Shown piece after piece: positions 1 through 5,747 of a DNA stretch of 9,508 bases. Source of the stretch: Zoogloeaceae bacterium. Lineage in GTDB: Bacteria; Pseudomonadota; Gammaproteobacteria; Burkholderiales; Rhodocyclaceae. The stretch's first letter is position 1; each line of letters starts with the position of its first letter. The stretch spans positions 1 through 9,508 of the forward strand of contig JAITNI010000206.1 in NCBI GenBank assembly GCA_031290535.1, in the 5' to 3' direction. The notes beneath the pieces are model-generated. The model saw only the letters and a program-made list of their open reading frames with translations, was not told where the DNA came from and searched no databases. A program made the position numbers and the translations under genes.

Positions 1-1
1 C

Positions 2-247
2 CAATCCATTTTTCAGCATCCCGTCCACAACATCCGGGCGGGCATCGCGTTCTGGTTGATGAAAATGGCACATTTTGGCCGTGTGGCGGACGACGGCGCA
101 GCGGGAAAACTTCGCATTACCGGTTGGCACTACGGCCTGCCCGCGACCACGGGGGTTCATTTTTCCCGCGCCAGCACCGACCCATACTATGCCGAAAAAA
201 TGGATTTCGTCCGCAAGCTGGTTTTTGCGCGGCGGGGGGAAGCGTAA
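2..247 (+). CDS. 3' end of an unrecognised gene (partial)
   Basis: The reading frame is open from the left edge (first full codon at 2) to TAA at 245-247, giving the last 81 residues of a protein whose start lies outside the window. I do not recognise the family. What can be seen is a mixed hydrophobic/basic C-terminus with no transmembrane segment, the stretches HNIRAGIAFWLMK and GWHYGLPATTG, and a basic end (VRKLVFARRGEA). An internal TTG at 56 could in principle start a 63-residue protein. The uninterrupted frame upstream and the lack of a ribosome binding site make a truncated longer gene more likely. It lies on the same strand as rmuC, about 117 bases upstream. Confidence 0.55.
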   Translation, partial: QSIFQHPVHNIRAGIAFWLMKMAHFGRVADDGAAGKLRITGWHYGLPATTGVHFSRASTDPYYAEKMDFVRKLVFARRGEA

Positions 248-260
248 AAATGGACGGGCA

Positions 261-368
261 TTGAAGGCAGAATGCCTGCTTTGGGACGCCATTGAAAATC
301 TTGATGCAGACGCCTGTGCCCGTTGCGGCGTAAAATGGCGGTCTTTGATTGGCGAGTTGAATGAATGA
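261..368 (+). CDS. possible small ORF overlapping the rmuC start
   Basis: A frame that could start at TTG 261 runs 35 codons to TGA at 366-368. The stop overlaps the ATG of rmuC (365) in an ATGA arrangement typical of translational coupling. The peptide contains a CARC pair and acidic and tryptophan residues (LLWDAIENLDADACARC). The same frame stays open leftward to an ATG at 75, but that part overlaps the upstream gene out of frame and has shadow-like composition. No strong ribosome binding site precedes the TTG and I recognise no family, so this may be chance. The overlap geometry is the only positive argument. Confidence 0.25.
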   Translation: MKAECLLWDAIENLDADACARCGVKWRSLIGELNE

Positions 369-1699
369 CTGACTATCTGCTCTTGACCCTGTTGCTGTTG
401 CAATGCCCGTTGCTGTTCCTGCTCTGGCGCGTCCACAAGACCGGCGCGGACGCGGGCGGGGAAGAAAAATTGCTGGCCGCTCTGCGCGAGGAGGTCAGCG
501 GCGGTTTTGAGCGGCTTGCCCGCAGTCTGCGCGAGGAACTGGCGCAAAACCGCAAGGTGGCCGCCGAGAGCGCCTTCCGCGAACGGGAGGAACGGAGGCA
601 GGGGGAAGCGCGTCTGGCGCAAACCTTGAGTCAGCATCTGGGGCAATTGGGGAACCTGCAAGGCGAACGTCTGGAAGCCTTCGCCCGCGAGCTGACCCGC
701 TATTCGCAAGGGCTGGACGAGCGGTTTGTGCAATTGCGCGCCGCCGTGGAAACCCAGTTGCAGGCGCTGCAAAAAGACAACGCGGGCAAGCTGGAGGAAA
801 TGCGCCGTACCGTGGATGAAAAACTGCACGCCACACTGGAACAGCGTCTGGGCGAATCCTTCAAACTGGTGAGCGAGCGTCTGGAACAGGTGCATCGGGG
901 CTTGGGCGAAATGCAGGCGCTGGCAACCGGGGTGGGGGATTTGAAGCGGGTGCTCACCAATGTCAAAACGCGGGGATCCTGGGGCGAAGTGCAGTTGGCC
1001 AATCTGCTGGAACAGTTGCTGACCGCCGGACAATACGCCTGCAATGTGGCAACGTGTCCCGGCAGCAATGACCGGGTGGAATTTGCCATTCGCCTGCCGG
1101 GGCAGACGGCGGAAGCGCCCGTCTGGCTCCCCATTGACGCCAAGTTTCCGATGGAAGATTACCAGCGGCTGCTGGACGCGCAGGAAAAAGGCGACCCGGC
1201 GGCGGTGGAAGAAGCGGGCAAGGCGATTGAAACCCGTCTGAAGATGGAAGCAAAAAGCATCCGCGAAAAATACGTCGCGCCGCCGCACACCACCGATTTT
1301 GCCATTCTCTATCTGCCCATCGAAGGGCTGTACGCCGAAGCCCTGCGCCGTCCCGGTCTGGCCGATACCCTGCAACGCGAATGGCGGGTGAATCTGGCTG
1401 GCCCCACGACGCTGGCCGCCCTCCTGAACAGCCTGCAAATGGGCTTTCGCACCCTGGCGATCGAACAGCGCTCGGCGGAAGTCTGGGCCGTGCTGGGCGC
1501 GGTCAAGACCGAATTCAGCAAATTCGGCGAGGCGCTGGCGCACACCAAAAAGAAGCTGGACGAAGCCAGCAGCAGCATCGGCAAAGCCGAAACCCGCACC
1601 CGCGTCCTCTCCCGCCGCCTGAAAGAAGTTGAGGCAATGCCTGTGATTGAGGCCGAACGCCTGATCGGCGTGGCGGATTTTGACGGGGAGGAGGAGTGA
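365..1699 (+). CDS. rmuC: RmuC family DNA recombination protein
   Basis: The 444-residue product has the standard RmuC architecture. An N-terminal membrane anchor (residues 4-21, LLLTLLLLQCPLLFLLW) is followed by a long charged, glutamate/arginine-rich coiled coil (about 33-180). The RmuC nuclease-like domain comes next (about 190-400), with family blocks NVKTRGSWGEVQL (199-211), LPIDAKFPMEDY (255-266), LYLPIEGLYAEAL (315-327) and AGPTTLAALLNSLQMGF (345-361). A short basic then acidic tail closes it. RmuC proteins are annotated as limiting inversions at short inverted repeats, and the domain resembles the PD-(D/E)XK fold; the exact biochemistry is not settled. The ATG at 365 overlaps the stop of a possible small upstream ORF. 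The gene is followed after 7 bases by the DUF3293 gene, so the two are probably co-transcribed. Confidence 0.93.
   Translation: MTDYLLLTLLLLQCPLLFLLWRVHKTGADAGGEEKLLAALREEVSGGFERLARSLREELAQNRKVAAESAFREREERRQGEARLAQTLSQHLGQLGNLQGERLEAFARELTRYSQGLDERFVQLRAAVETQLQALQKDNAGKLEEMRRTVDEKLHATLEQRLGESFKLVSERLEQVHRGLGEMQALATGVGDLKRVLTNVKTRGSWGEVQLANLLEQLLTAGQYACNVATCPGSNDRVEFAIRLPGQTAEAPVWLPIDAKFPMEDYQRLLDAQEKGDPAAVEEAGKAIETRLKMEAKSIREKYVAPPHTTDFAILYLPIEGLYAEALRRPGLADTLQREWRVNLAGPTTLAALLNSLQMGFRTLAIEQRSAEVWAVLGAVKTEFSKFGEALAHTKKKLDEASSSIGKAETRTRVLSRRLKEVEAMPVIEAERLIGVADFDGEEE
1685..1696 (+). promoter_or_regulatory. Shine-Dalgarno that decides the DUF3293 start
   Basis: The purine-rich GGGGAGGAGGAG lies inside the last codons of rmuC and ends 10 bases before ATG 1707. 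It supports that ATG over an in-frame TTG at 1680, which would place the start inside rmuC without its own site. Confidence 0.6.
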
Positions 1700-1706
1700 C
1701 CCCGGT

Positions 1707-2126
1707 ATGACGAGGGACGTCACGCTGGAACACGCCTACCGGGCCACGGCCTACCATGTGCGCCTGCCCGCAGGCGAACTCGTGTTGCGCGTGGATGAAC
1801 CCGCGCCGCGTCTGGATGGCTGGCTGGCGGGGGAGGGGGTGGCCTGCTGGGGCGTGCTCACCGCCTGGAATCCCGCCTCAAAACGCTTGTCTGTCGCCCG
1901 GAACCGCCCGCGTCAGGCGGCATTGCGGCACGTCCTGCAAGAACAGGGCTACCGGATTTTTCCCGGCGAACACCATTCCGCCGGAGGCGACTGGCCGCTT
2001 GAACCGACGTTTTTCATACTGTCGCTCCCGCAAAACGACGCGCTTGATCTGGCGCGTCGCTTTGGGCAGAACGCTTTTTTGTGGGGCGAGCGCGGCGGAT
2101 GCCCGCAATTGTTCTGGGGAGTATAG
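1707..2126 (+). CDS. DUF3293 domain protein
   Basis: The 139-residue protein matches my memory of the DUF3293 family of small proteobacterial proteins of unknown function. It has an N-terminal Y-rich segment (HAYRATAYHVRL, 9-20), the signature WGVLTAWNP (48-56), a following basic block with N66/R67 (ARNRPRQAAL) and a C-terminal WGERGGCPQLFW segment. No signal peptide or membrane segment is visible, so it is probably cytosolic. ATG 1707 is preferred because of the strong ribosome binding site at 1685-1696. It sits 7 bases after rmuC and is convergent with cptA. The function is unknown, and the position gives at most a weak link to DNA metabolism. Confidence 0.8.
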   Translation: MTRDVTLEHAYRATAYHVRLPAGELVLRVDEPAPRLDGWLAGEGVACWGVLTAWNPASKRLSVARNRPRQAALRHVLQEQGYRIFPGEHHSAGGDWPLEPTFFILSLPQNDALDLARRFGQNAFLWGERGGCPQLFWGV

Positions 2127-2155
2127 GGCGCGATCTGCCACGCGCCCGCATGATA

Positions 2156-2272
2156 TTAGGGAGACTCTGAATAATCCCGTTCGCCCTGAGTTTGTCGTTG
2201 GGCATTCCCTGCAAAAACAAGGGCAACGACTGCCTCAGCCCGAACGGCTTGGAATTATTCAGGCTTCCCTAG
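2156..2272. repeat. foldback MITE-like element with IS5-like ends
   Basis: A near-complete palindrome of 109 bp (2160-2268) is flanked by TTAG on the left (2156-2159) and CTAG on the right (2269-2272), both fitting the YTAR target pattern of IS5-group elements. The left end GGAGACTCTGAATAAT mirrors the right end (reverse complement GGAAGCCTGAATAATT). Paired blocks include CTGAATAAT/ATTATTCAG, CCGTTCG/CGAACGG, CTGAG/CTCAG and GTCGTTG/CAACGAC. The core resembles, from memory, the common GTTCGCCCTGAG...TTGTCGAAGGGC-type bacterial repeat. It encodes no protein. Lying between two convergent 3' ends, its transcripts would fold into a strong hairpin and might end transcription from both sides. The TTAG/CTAG flanks are not identical, so the target duplication is imperfect. 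Confidence 0.65.
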
Positions 2273-3999
2273 TGCGGTAGCGCGTCAAAATCCCGCAATG
2301 ATTTTTGATCGTCAGAGTCGCCAATCCAGCGGGGGATTTCCCGGAAGGCAGGATTGACAAGGCTCAATTCGGGCTGAAATTGGTCATAGGAAAGCCCCGC
2401 CAGATCTGACCAGGTATGAATCAGATGGGCGCTGCTGTACTTACGGTCGGCGAGCGCAGACAAATCAAGCGGGTGGGTTTTCTGCCATTCGGGCGACGTC
2501 AGGAGCAGAAAGGGGATGGTATACATGTTGCGGGTGGGGGCGCGTTCGTCGCGCCCGACCCTTTGATGCTGCGGCGTGTCGAACACTTCTTCGCCGTGGT
2601 CGGAAAAATACAGCAGAAAGCCATTCGCGTCGTTTTCCAGAAACATGTCCATCAGGCGGGAGACGATAAAATCATTGTACAGAATGGCGTTGTCGTAACT
2701 GTTGTACAGGTAAAACTGTTCGTTGGAAAGGCCGACAGGGACGTTCTGACGCCCCGTAAATTTTTCATGAGCGGCGGGATAGCGGTTGTGGTAATGGGAA
2801 TGCGCCCCAAGCAGGTGAATGACGATGAATTTTTTCGGCGCGGCGTCCCGCAACCCTTCCGCAAAGGGCGCGAAGACGACTTCGTCATAGTGATTGGTGT
2901 TTTGCGACGGATTATCGTTGAGGTAATACACCGCGTCCGCAGGCTGTGAGAAGGTGGTAAACAGGGTGTTGCGCCGGGTCATGGTTTGCTGGTTGGTGAT
3001 CCAGAAGGTTTTGTAGCCCGCCTGTTTCATCAGGCGCATCAGGGAGGGTTCGCTTAAAAAACGGTCGGGATGTTGCGGGTCGGCAAAGGTGAGCGCCTGT
3101 TGCATGACCTTGAGGGTGTAGGGACTGGGCGCGACCACCTGATTGAACACGGCCAGCTTGCCGCTGTCGCGTAAAACTTCCAGACGCGGCGTGGTTTTGC
3201 GCGCGTAGCCGTACAGGCTCATGCGCGGACGGGCGGTAGATTCGCCGATGACCAGCACCAGCGTGCGCGGCGTGTCGCCATTCGCGTCCTTGAGATGGGC
3301 GAGCGGCGGCAGGGCGGCGGGTTCCTGTAAATTGTTTTGCAGGCGGTTAAGCTGCTGGTGATATTGGCGATAGCCGAGCAGCAATTTCCAGGGGACGGCG
3401 GGTTTTATACGCGCTTGTATTTTGCTTTCGAGGCGGGCGACATTCAGGTCGTCGGCTTCCAGCGTTTTGGCGAGGGGATCGCCCAGACTCGCCAGCAGCG
3501 CCAGCGTCACCGCCGCCAGCGCGTGAGGGCGCGGGAGGTGCACCGGGCGCAGGCGTCGCCAGAGCAGAAAGGCGACGCCGCTGTAGGCGAGGAGGCCGAG
3601 CGCCAGCCAAAAGTTGAAATATTGCCCGAAATATTCCCCGCTTTCTGCCGGGTTGGATTCAAACATCACGAACAGGGCGGTTTGCGAGAAGGTTTGCCCG
3701 TAGAGGAAAAAATACCCCAACTCCACCAGCGCCGCGCCCCAGAGCATCAGGCCGAGGAGGGCGCTGATCGGGCGCGTCCAGCGCGGTAGGAGCAAGACCG
3801 GTATCAGCCAGACAAGGCTCAAAAAAACGGTATTTCGCAACCCCTCAAACCCCGCCGCGCCGGAGATGAGGAGACAGACCTGGGGCAGCGCGGAAAAATA
3901 CCAGAAAAACAAAAACAGCCAGACCATCCCCGTCCAGTCAATTTTGGGGGGATTTTGAAAAGAGGGGAGGGAAGGTCGGGGCGAAGCCTTGAAGCGCAT
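2269..3999 (-). CDS. cptA: phosphoethanolamine transferase CptA/EptC (LPS core)
   Basis: This 576-residue membrane enzyme of the alkaline-phosphatase/sulfatase superfamily transfers phosphoethanolamine from phosphatidylethanolamine to the phosphorylated inner-core heptose of LPS, on the periplasmic side. About five N-terminal membrane segments (roughly 24-45, 56-72, 78-99, 129-147, 158-172) precede the periplasmic catalytic domain (about 240-560). GEST places the nucleophile at T255; FSDHGEEV carries the metal ligands D467/H468, and HLLGAH lies at 395-400. It looks colinear with the 577-residue E. coli protein as I remember it, including NQQTMT, YNDYDN-like and LIHTWSDLAGLSYD segments. The C-terminus ends DALPH, a few residues short of the E. 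coli tail, exactly where the foldback element abuts. No clear ribosome binding site precedes ATG 3999. M25 would cut into the first membrane segment, so M1 is kept. Confidence 0.93.
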   Translation of the reverse strand: MRFKASPRPSLPSFQNPPKIDWTGMVWLFLFFWYFSALPQVCLLISGAAGFEGLRNTVFLSLVWLIPVLLLPRWTRPISALLGLMLWGAALVELGYFFLYGQTFSQTALFVMFESNPAESGEYFGQYFNFWLALGLLAYSGVAFLLWRRLRPVHLPRPHALAAVTLALLASLGDPLAKTLEADDLNVARLESKIQARIKPAVPWKLLLGYRQYHQQLNRLQNNLQEPAALPPLAHLKDANGDTPRTLVLVIGESTARPRMSLYGYARKTTPRLEVLRDSGKLAVFNQVVAPSPYTLKVMQQALTFADPQHPDRFLSEPSLMRLMKQAGYKTFWITNQQTMTRRNTLFTTFSQPADAVYYLNDNPSQNTNHYDEVVFAPFAEGLRDAAPKKFIVIHLLGAHSHYHNRYPAAHEKFTGRQNVPVGLSNEQFYLYNSYDNAILYNDFIVSRLMDMFLENDANGFLLYFSDHGEEVFDTPQHQRVGRDERAPTRNMYTIPFLLLTSPEWQKTHPLDLSALADRKYSSAHLIHTWSDLAGLSYDQFQPELSLVNPAFREIPRWIGDSDDQKSLRDFDALPH

Positions 4000-4190
4000 A
4001 CGTAAAAAGCACAGGAACGATCACAAGGCGCAAGTGAAACATGCCTGAAGAGGAATGGCAAGGCGCATGTGATAGCGGCTCCCAAAAAGAATCACCGTAC
4101 GGGGAAGAGGAAAGAGCGCGACATAAAAAATCCCCTCACCTGCTGCATGGATGGGATAGAGGTGAGCCGCTGGTTGAAGAAACGAGCACG
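4000..4190. other. intergenic DNA, no supported gene
   Basis: Together with the repeat beyond it, this stretch separates cptA from the NTR-protein gene; the whole intergenic gap is about 440 bp. The frames open across it have no family match, no ribosome binding site and run into the palindromic repeat, so they look non-coding. It should hold the cptA promoter, but I cannot pick convincing -35/-10 boxes. A small CTCACCT/AGGTGAG inverted repeat (4135-4166) lies here; its role is unclear. Confidence 0.5.
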
Positions 4191-4326
4191 CAGTCCGACC
4201 CTTCGCCTCTCCGGCGTGAAAGCGCCGCTGTCAGTTTTTTCAGATTTCCTGAAAAGACAAAGTACAGCGCTTTACGCCGGAAGGTACAACTGCCGGAGTG
4301 TGATGCGCTTCTCCAGCCTGTGCGCT
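4191..4326 (+). repeat. palindromic repeat, copy A
   Basis: This copy is about 85% identical by eye to the reverse complement of copy B at 5358-5488. It folds back on itself: CCGGCGTGAAAGCGCCGCTGT (4211-4231) pairs with ACAGCGCTTTACGCCGG (4264-4280), leaving small bulges. An inner stem TTTTCAG/CTGAAAA extends the hairpin. The best-matching 120 bp are 4191-4310, and a weaker AGCCT..GCGCT match continues to about 4326. No coding sequence is supported inside. It lies just past the 3' end of the NTR-protein gene. Confidence 0.7.
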
Positions 4327-4406
4327 GCCATGATAAAGCCTCCTAAAAAAACATGGACGTATAAAGGTCATAGAGAGTACCCTTCGGCACTCTACATTGC
4401 GACCAA

Positions 4407-4426
4407 AAAACAGTTACGCCTGTTTT
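4407..4426 (-). terminator. weak intrinsic terminator of the NTR-protein gene
   Basis: Read on the minus strand, AAAACAG-GCGTAA-CTGTTTT forms a 7-bp stem whose right arm runs directly into a T-run. It lies 17 bases after the TAA stop of the minus-strand gene. The stem is AT-rich, so the terminator is probably weak. A second small hairpin, AGAGT..ACTCT, follows at 4374-4393. Confidence 0.5.
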
Positions 4427-4442
4427 ACCGTTTGGTATTTTC

Positions 4443-5270
4443 TTAATCTGTCGAGTCAAAGTTTTTCTGACTCTTTTGATTATCAAACCATTTAAAACGG
4501 TTATTTTGAGGTCTATCAGCACCGCCACTATACTCAGAGGGGTCGAGATTCCCCGAACAAAAATCAGTTGAAAATTGTCCTGTTTCATCACGGCGAAGGT
4601 ATAATAGATAGCCCCTTCCTTGCTCAACAGGATATCCGCAATTTGTATGAATATTGTCTTCCGTTCGCACGGTCAGTTTTCTTGGCAACGATTCAGGATT
4701 CCAGAAAACTTCAATTTTCAAATGGGCAAATCTTTCGGCACCTTTTTCAACAATGCTTTCGACTTTTGCATCAACAACAGCATCAGCATGGTCATACCAG
4801 CCTTGTGCATCATAACTTGGGCAATGACATGCTGAAATTCGTTCGAGCCATTTACTGCGAGAGGAGTAATTTGGAAAAGACTCATGCAAACTCGCACCAC
4901 AACCCATTACCCGCAAAATTCCATCTCTACGCGTGAGATACAAAAGAGAAGCCCCTTCCCCGTAAATTCGGCCTAATACAAGTATGTTTGTTGGAATGGG
5001 CATTTCAGATTTCCAGGTTCGTAATACCTCAACCTCCCAGAAAGAACCGTCAGCCGTCTTGGAAACCCCTTTTTTTAGTCCAGTCACCACAACATCCGCA
5101 TTGTCATACCAAATTTGCGGATGACTGAGGCTGCACATTGATGCCTCCGCCTGTAGCGGTAGCAAGGCCAACAGGCTGACAAAACAGAGGCCAAGAAGGC
5201 ATCCGAAGTTGGTTTTGCGTCTGAGCCATTTCCCCAGAAGCGTCCCCCGAAATGAAAGGTTCCAGAACAT
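4443..5270 (-). CDS. exported protein with two TIMP/netrin-like (NTR) modules
   Basis: The 275-residue product starts with a signal peptide: basic residues WLRRK (14-19), a hydrophobic core (about 22-40), and likely cleavage after AEA (41-43). The mature part shows two related modules. Module 1 (about 46-125) begins CSLSHPQIWYDNADVVVTG and ends MGCGAS. Module 2 (about 148-240) begins CHCPSYDAQGWYDHADAVVD and ends FCSGN. The pattern of Cys, then a WYD-ADVVV strand, a LLYL-R strand and a terminal Cys-Ser/Ala is that of bacterial TIMP/NTR-like OB-fold proteins, with paired cysteines (C148, C150, C211, C238 in module 2; only C46 and C124 in module 1) probably forming disulfides. The function is unknown. 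Family resemblance to metalloproteinase inhibitors does not establish inhibitory activity. An in-frame stop upstream leaves ATG 5270 as the first start. The base composition is clearly more AT-rich than its neighbours, and the gene is bracketed by inverted copies of a palindromic repeat, suggesting acquisition by transfer. Confidence 0.7.
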   Translation of the reverse strand: MFWNLSFRGTLLGKWLRRKTNFGCLLGLCFVSLLALLPLQAEASMCSLSHPQIWYDNADVVVTGLKKGVSKTADGSFWEVEVLRTWKSEMPIPTNILVLGRIYGEGASLLYLTRRDGILRVMGCGASLHESFPNYSSRSKWLERISACHCPSYDAQGWYDHADAVVDAKVESIVEKGAERFAHLKIEVFWNPESLPRKLTVRTEDNIHTNCGYPVEQGRGYLLYLRRDETGQFSTDFCSGNLDPSEYSGGADRPQNNRFKWFDNQKSQKNFDSTD

Positions 5271-5357
5271 GAGTGACTGTCCGCCAGAAAGATTCTAAGA
5301 TCATACGCCTCTGTCCCAACATTATGCAACCCTCTTGCACAAAAGTTGCCAGCGCGT

Positions 5358-5488
5358 AGCGCGTAGGCTAATAAGCGCAGCGCACTCCGGTGGTTGTACA
5401 TTCTGGCGTAAAGCGCTGCACTTTGTCTTTTCTGGGAATCGAAAAAGACAGCGGCGCTTTCGTGCCGGAGAGGTGAATGATCGGACTG
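5358..5488 (-). repeat. palindromic repeat, copy B (inverted relative to copy A)
   Basis: The reverse complement of this stretch matches 4191-4326. The shared blocks, read on the minus strand, are cagtccga, cctctccggc, gaaagcgccgctgtc, gaaaagacaaagt, cagcgctttacgcc and ccggagtg. It also folds on itself: GAAAGCGCCGCTGT pairs with GCAGCGCTTT, and the inner stem TGTCTTTT/AAAAGACA is perfect here, although copy A has a different inner sequence that still pairs. It lies about 90 bp upstream of the NTR-protein gene start, so it could influence its expression. Confidence 0.7.
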
Positions 5489-5699
5489 CGCTGCGCTTGA
5501 ACTTACGGTCTCTGCACAGCCCCGGCAAGCGCTTCCTCGCTGAAGAGGCGTTGGATTATTTTTGAGAACCGCTATATTTTCCTGTGAAGTATGGAACACA
5601 ATGCTTGTCAGGGATGGGCGGGGAGAGGACAGGTCATGCCGTGCCCCGAATTGTGCCTCCAGTTTCTGTTGCGAAATGGAATTTGTTCTTCGCCAGAAT
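5489..5699. other. intergenic DNA, no supported gene
   Basis: This stretch lies between repeat copy B and the terminator of the encapsulin cluster. Frames that run through it are either antisense to the desulfurase gene or extend into the repeat, and none has a recognisable start or family match. I see no other structure. Confidence 0.45.
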
Positions 5700-5734
5700 A
5701 AAAAAAGAGCCATGCGATTTCAGCATGGCTCTTT
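5700..5734 (-). terminator. strong intrinsic terminator of the encapsulin cluster
   Basis: The stem AAAGAGCCATGC (5704-5715) pairs perfectly with GCATGGCTCTTT (5723-5734) over 12 bp around a 7-base loop. On the minus strand the stem runs into a T-run (complement of the A-run at 5700-5706). It lies 14 bases beyond the stop of the desulfurase gene, marking the end of the minus-strand transcription unit. The stem also begins AAAG on the other side, so some activity on the plus strand is possible. Confidence 0.9.
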
Positions 5735-5747
5735 GTTGCGCTCGCCG

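Noticed and set aside
3337..3789. Plus-strand open frame inside cptA
   Set aside because: It is antisense to the well-supported membrane and linker region of CptA.
4135..4166. CTCACCT/AGGTGAG hairpin as a terminator upstream of cptA
   Set aside because: The loop is large (18 bases) and GGGGA separates the stem from the T-run, so it does not fit an intrinsic terminator well.
4069..4446. Open frames across repeat copy A on the plus strand
   Set aside because: They read through the palindromic repeat in frames that differ between copies A and B, lack ribosome binding sites and have no family match.
4191..5488. A complete composite transposon
   Set aside because: No transposase or clear target duplication is visible around the inverted repeats; only the flanking arrangement supports mobility.
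5084..5713. 209-codon minus-strand frame spanning repeat copy B and the NTR-gene start
   Set aside because: It runs out of frame through the signal-peptide region of the NTR gene and through a palindromic repeat. The similarity of its peptide to one from copy A comes from the shared DNA repeat, not from a conserved protein.
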